DNA of 64,000 nt from Azadirachta indica (Eukaryota; Streptophyta; Magnoliopsida; Sapindales; Meliaceae). Both the position numbers and the translations under genes were made by a program. The stretch covers positions 7,334,350 through 7,398,349 of the forward strand of contig CM040452.1 in NCBI GenBank assembly GCA_022749755.1, written 5' to 3'. The notes beneath the pieces were generated by a model, which saw nothing but the letters and a program-made list of their open reading frames with translations, did no database searches and was not told the origin of the DNA. This document shows positions 61,476 to 64,000 of this stretch, piece after piece (the stretch's first letter is position 1; every line of letters begins with the position of its first letter).

Positions 61476-61980
61476 GGCATAATAGTTGCTTGGTTTACCA
61501 AAAGTCATCCGTATATCTTGGTAAAAATAAAAAAATTAATTAAATAAAATGTTGATAATAAGGGTGAAACCACTTAGATACGAATGTTTAGTTGATCATT
61601 ATCTTGAAATTTATATTTTTGAGTAAAGTAATAATTTAATATGGTATTGGAGTCAGGTTTGAGCTGTTAATCCATGTTTTCTCACCTTCTTTCTTGGTAT
61701 TGAGTTTTAGAGGGCTCTTGGACAGCGTTTAGGTCTACCTTTAAAGTAGGGAAAAAAAAAAGTCATGGAATATGCTTTGAATCAAATATTGAAATACACT
61801 TTTGTTTTCTATTTTTGTAAAATTCTTCAATAAGCACTTGTTTTGTGAAAATTAAGCATACTAAATAAATCTTTTTTTTTCTATAATATAAGTATTATTA
61901 ATGAATTAAGTTAAAAAAAAAATTACAAGAGCAACCCTTTCAATAGCACAAATAAAATTCTAAGGCTTAAAGGTATAATT
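61476..61980. other. 3' flank of BAHD copy 6
   Basis: Contains the shared BAHD 3' block (TTCTTGGTATTGAGTTTTAG, about 61690-61710). A T-rich run at 61871-61880 may be the reversed poly-A end of the LINE relic that follows. Confidence 0.45.
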
Positions 61981-62315
61981 CACGCTGTCAGTTGCAATTT
62001 TGTAAACATACAAGCAAAGACAAACATTCTAGGTAATGTTCCCCTAAGCTGTGACAAAACAAAGCCAAAGCAATAGCCAAAGAAATTTGGTAGTAACAGC
62101 AGCAAAGGGTTGCAATCCGCAGAAATAAACAGCAGCAGAAGCAATAAAAGGGCAGTAATCCAGCCCCTTGCAAAGTGTAAAATGTAGCAGGAAAAGTTTC
62201 CATAGCAATGAAAGCGCTGAAGTAGAAAATAGTAGTCAAAACATATTTGAGTTGCAGAAGAATGTCCCGCTGAATGCAATGTGGAGAGTAGACCACCAAT
62301 TCAAAGATGGACAAA

Positions 62316-62958
62316 GTGACCTTGATTTGTAAAAATGTCGGCCACTTTGTTGCCTTGCCTTGAAGATTTGAGAGATTTGAAACTCCAAGCTAAATTAATG
62401 CTTACAGTTACTTTAACGGGCAATCAGCTGCCAGGGCCGAAGAAAATCTGAATGACTTAAGCATTGAACGATTGCTAAAGAACCACCCTGAATCCAAAGT
62501 CGATGCCAACCAAGGTTCTAAGCTTCCTCAGTGGCTTGAATAACTGCCATTAATTCTGCATAAAAGGAGGTACAATACCCAATGAGACTGCAAAACTACA
62601 ACAGAAAGTGCTCGAATGGTTCCTAAACACACCCTCACAAGCACCTACTCCCAGATTATTCTTAAAAAGGCCATCCATGTTAACCATAATTCAGTCGAAC
62701 CAAGGCGTATCCCAAGTCACAGTAAGCACTACTCTAGGTGCTCTTCCTGGCCGCGAATCCAATCCAAGCTGATGGAAAATTCTTGTCAGAGTAACACCAC
62801 ATGACTGGGTGTCTGGGACATATACTACCAAGAACTCGAAGCACCTTTTTACAATGAACCGTGGCACTAGAAGGAGACATGAAGACATTCTGAAAACGGA
62901 AGAGAATCCTTGCGCGATAAATGGTATAAGGCACACAAACACAAGCAGCAAACCTCAA
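62316..62958 (-). pseudogene. LINE (non-LTR retrotransposon) RNase H relic
   Basis: On the minus strand the frames from about 62690 to 62316 read MVNMDGLFKNNLGVGACEGV, AVSLGIVPPFYAELMAVIQA and RQGNKVADIFTNQGH in order. These are the start, the central Glu helix and the end of the RNase H domain at the C-terminus of plant LINEs. A stop replaces the tryptophan of E-E-A-W-N-L-G-W, and at least one frameshift is present. Upstream 62700-62958 (VCVPYTIYRARILFRFQNVF) fits the linker after the reverse transcriptase. The polymerase itself is absent. Confidence 0.7.
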
Positions 62959-64000
62959 ATCTGTCTTTGTGAATAAAAGAAACTTGTAAAGAATTAAAAG
63001 TTCGACCGGAACATATCTAAAATTTAATTTTTACATATGTTGGCTGTTTGAGTTGACTTACAAGAGCATGCGTCAAACTCAGCTTTAGTAACGCAACTCA
63101 GTGGTAATGTCGCACTGGCCCACAATATGAGAGAATTGAAGTTCACCATCAGCCATATATATTATCTCGTAGAGCACCTTCATTCATACATGTAGATTTA
63201 ATTAACTGAAAGGAAGGGGAGCTTGAATCGTTACTAAATCATAGACAGACAGTCATTGTAAGTTTTGAATAATGGTTAATAGCTAATTTCTTTTAATTTC
63301 CTTTAATTTCCTTTCGGTGTATAACAGTTTCTTTTCTTGTTTCCCTTTATTAATAATTGTTATGAAAAATCACGCAACCGAGTAAATAGAAAATAAACAC
63401 AATCGCAAATAACACCAATTTATGTGAAAAACTTCTAAAAAATTTTAGAGAAAAAACTACGGGAGAGAGAGAGAGAGGTGGATTTCACTAAGATGAGGAA
63501 GAAGAAAAACAGTATATAACTTGTCTTAAACTCCAAATATATAATCCGGGTTTGGGTTAGGTTCAAAAATAAAATCGGGTCGGGTCATGCCCATACAGTA
63601 AAACCCATATAATATACTTATATATATACACATATACAACATCGTCAAAGGGTGGAGGCGTTGCCCCCAGCTCCCAATAAGAGACGTTTCATCCCCTTAC
63701 ACCCCCGACGAGCTCTTCGGAGAGATCGATCTCCGATTACGTTAGCATACCCCAATATATTATATCGGTTATCAATATGGGTCACAAATTCTACAATAAT
63801 TTTTACCCTAAAACCTATTATGGTTGCTCTTAAAAAAGAAAAAAAGAAAAGTATACCAAGTTTTAACCTTGTATTATTCATTCAGTTCAATAAGAGTGAA
63901 ATCATCTTTTTATAATCTGGTATATATTTTCAGAAGTAGCAGTTGCCATGCAAATTCAGAAAGCAAATGCTTCTGTAGATTTTTCTGTTGGTTGTAACTT
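62959..64000. other. Intergenic DNA, no gene seen
   Basis: A GA microsatellite-like GAGAGAGAGAGAG lies at about 63464. CGGGTCGGGTCATGCCC near 63575 and a GC-richer patch at 63650-63740 look repeat-derived. Overlapping open frames on both strands at 63645-63915 show no recognisable protein. Confidence 0.4.

Noticed and set aside
61980..62314. 99- and 108-codon minus-strand frames with cysteine-rich hydrophobic runs
   Set aside because: They lie at the end of the LINE RNase H relic in different frames; low complexity and no family match.

Overview
The window looks like nuclear DNA of a eudicot plant. Genes are sparse and split by GT-AG introns (one GC-AG), intergenic DNA is very AT-rich, and MITE-like, LTR and LINE relics are common. 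The protein types suggest a woody rosid such as Citrus; that is an impression, not something I could test. Layout: 1-6.4 kb is gene-poor AT-rich DNA with one MITE-like element and a (CACT)n microsatellite. From 6.4 to 17.5 kb on the + strand lies a nine-exon PRAF-type gene (PH, RCC1 repeats, FYVE, coiled coil, BRX). All of its intron phases agree except that exon 2 is one base short, which puts a frameshift inside the PH domain. From 18 to 61.5 kb lies an array of BAHD acyltransferase genes, all on the + strand and all built as a 450-nt first exon plus a roughly 927-nt second exon. Three copies are open (20.5, 39.3 and 51.6 kb; the third ends 14 residues early). Three are clear pseudogenes (53.6, 56.1 and 58.4 kb). 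The spaces between them hold at least six smaller relics: a lone intron, an intron joined to part of exon 2, exon 1 scraps, an orphan promoter and an exon 1 piece inside another copy's intron.

Two minus-strand genes sit within the array: a small three-exon bHLH factor (25.5-26.5 kb) and a five-exon tropinone-reductase-like SDR (30.1-31.6 kb). Two further copies of the SDR 5' flank, one of them 74 bp before a broken BAHD exon 1, suggest that the unit which multiplied was a head-to-head SDR/BAHD pair.

The array is littered with repeats: about ten copies of a BAHD upstream cassette, two related TIR elements (one with a near-perfect 9-bp target duplication), a SINE-like insert, a probable solo LTR containing a 45-bp minisatellite, a bacterial-type (probably mitochondrial) large-subunit rRNA fragment and a perfect 22-bp inverted repeat. 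The last 2.5 kb holds a decayed LINE RNase H segment and no recognisable gene.

How the genes work together: the BAHD proteins carry the HxxxD catalytic motif and resemble the alcohol acyltransferase branch that makes volatile esters (benzyl alcohol benzoyltransferase and methanol anthraniloyltransferase relatives). The SDR may act on a nearby metabolite. A metabolic cluster is possible but is inference only; birth, decay and local repair-driven rearrangement are what the sequence shows most clearly.
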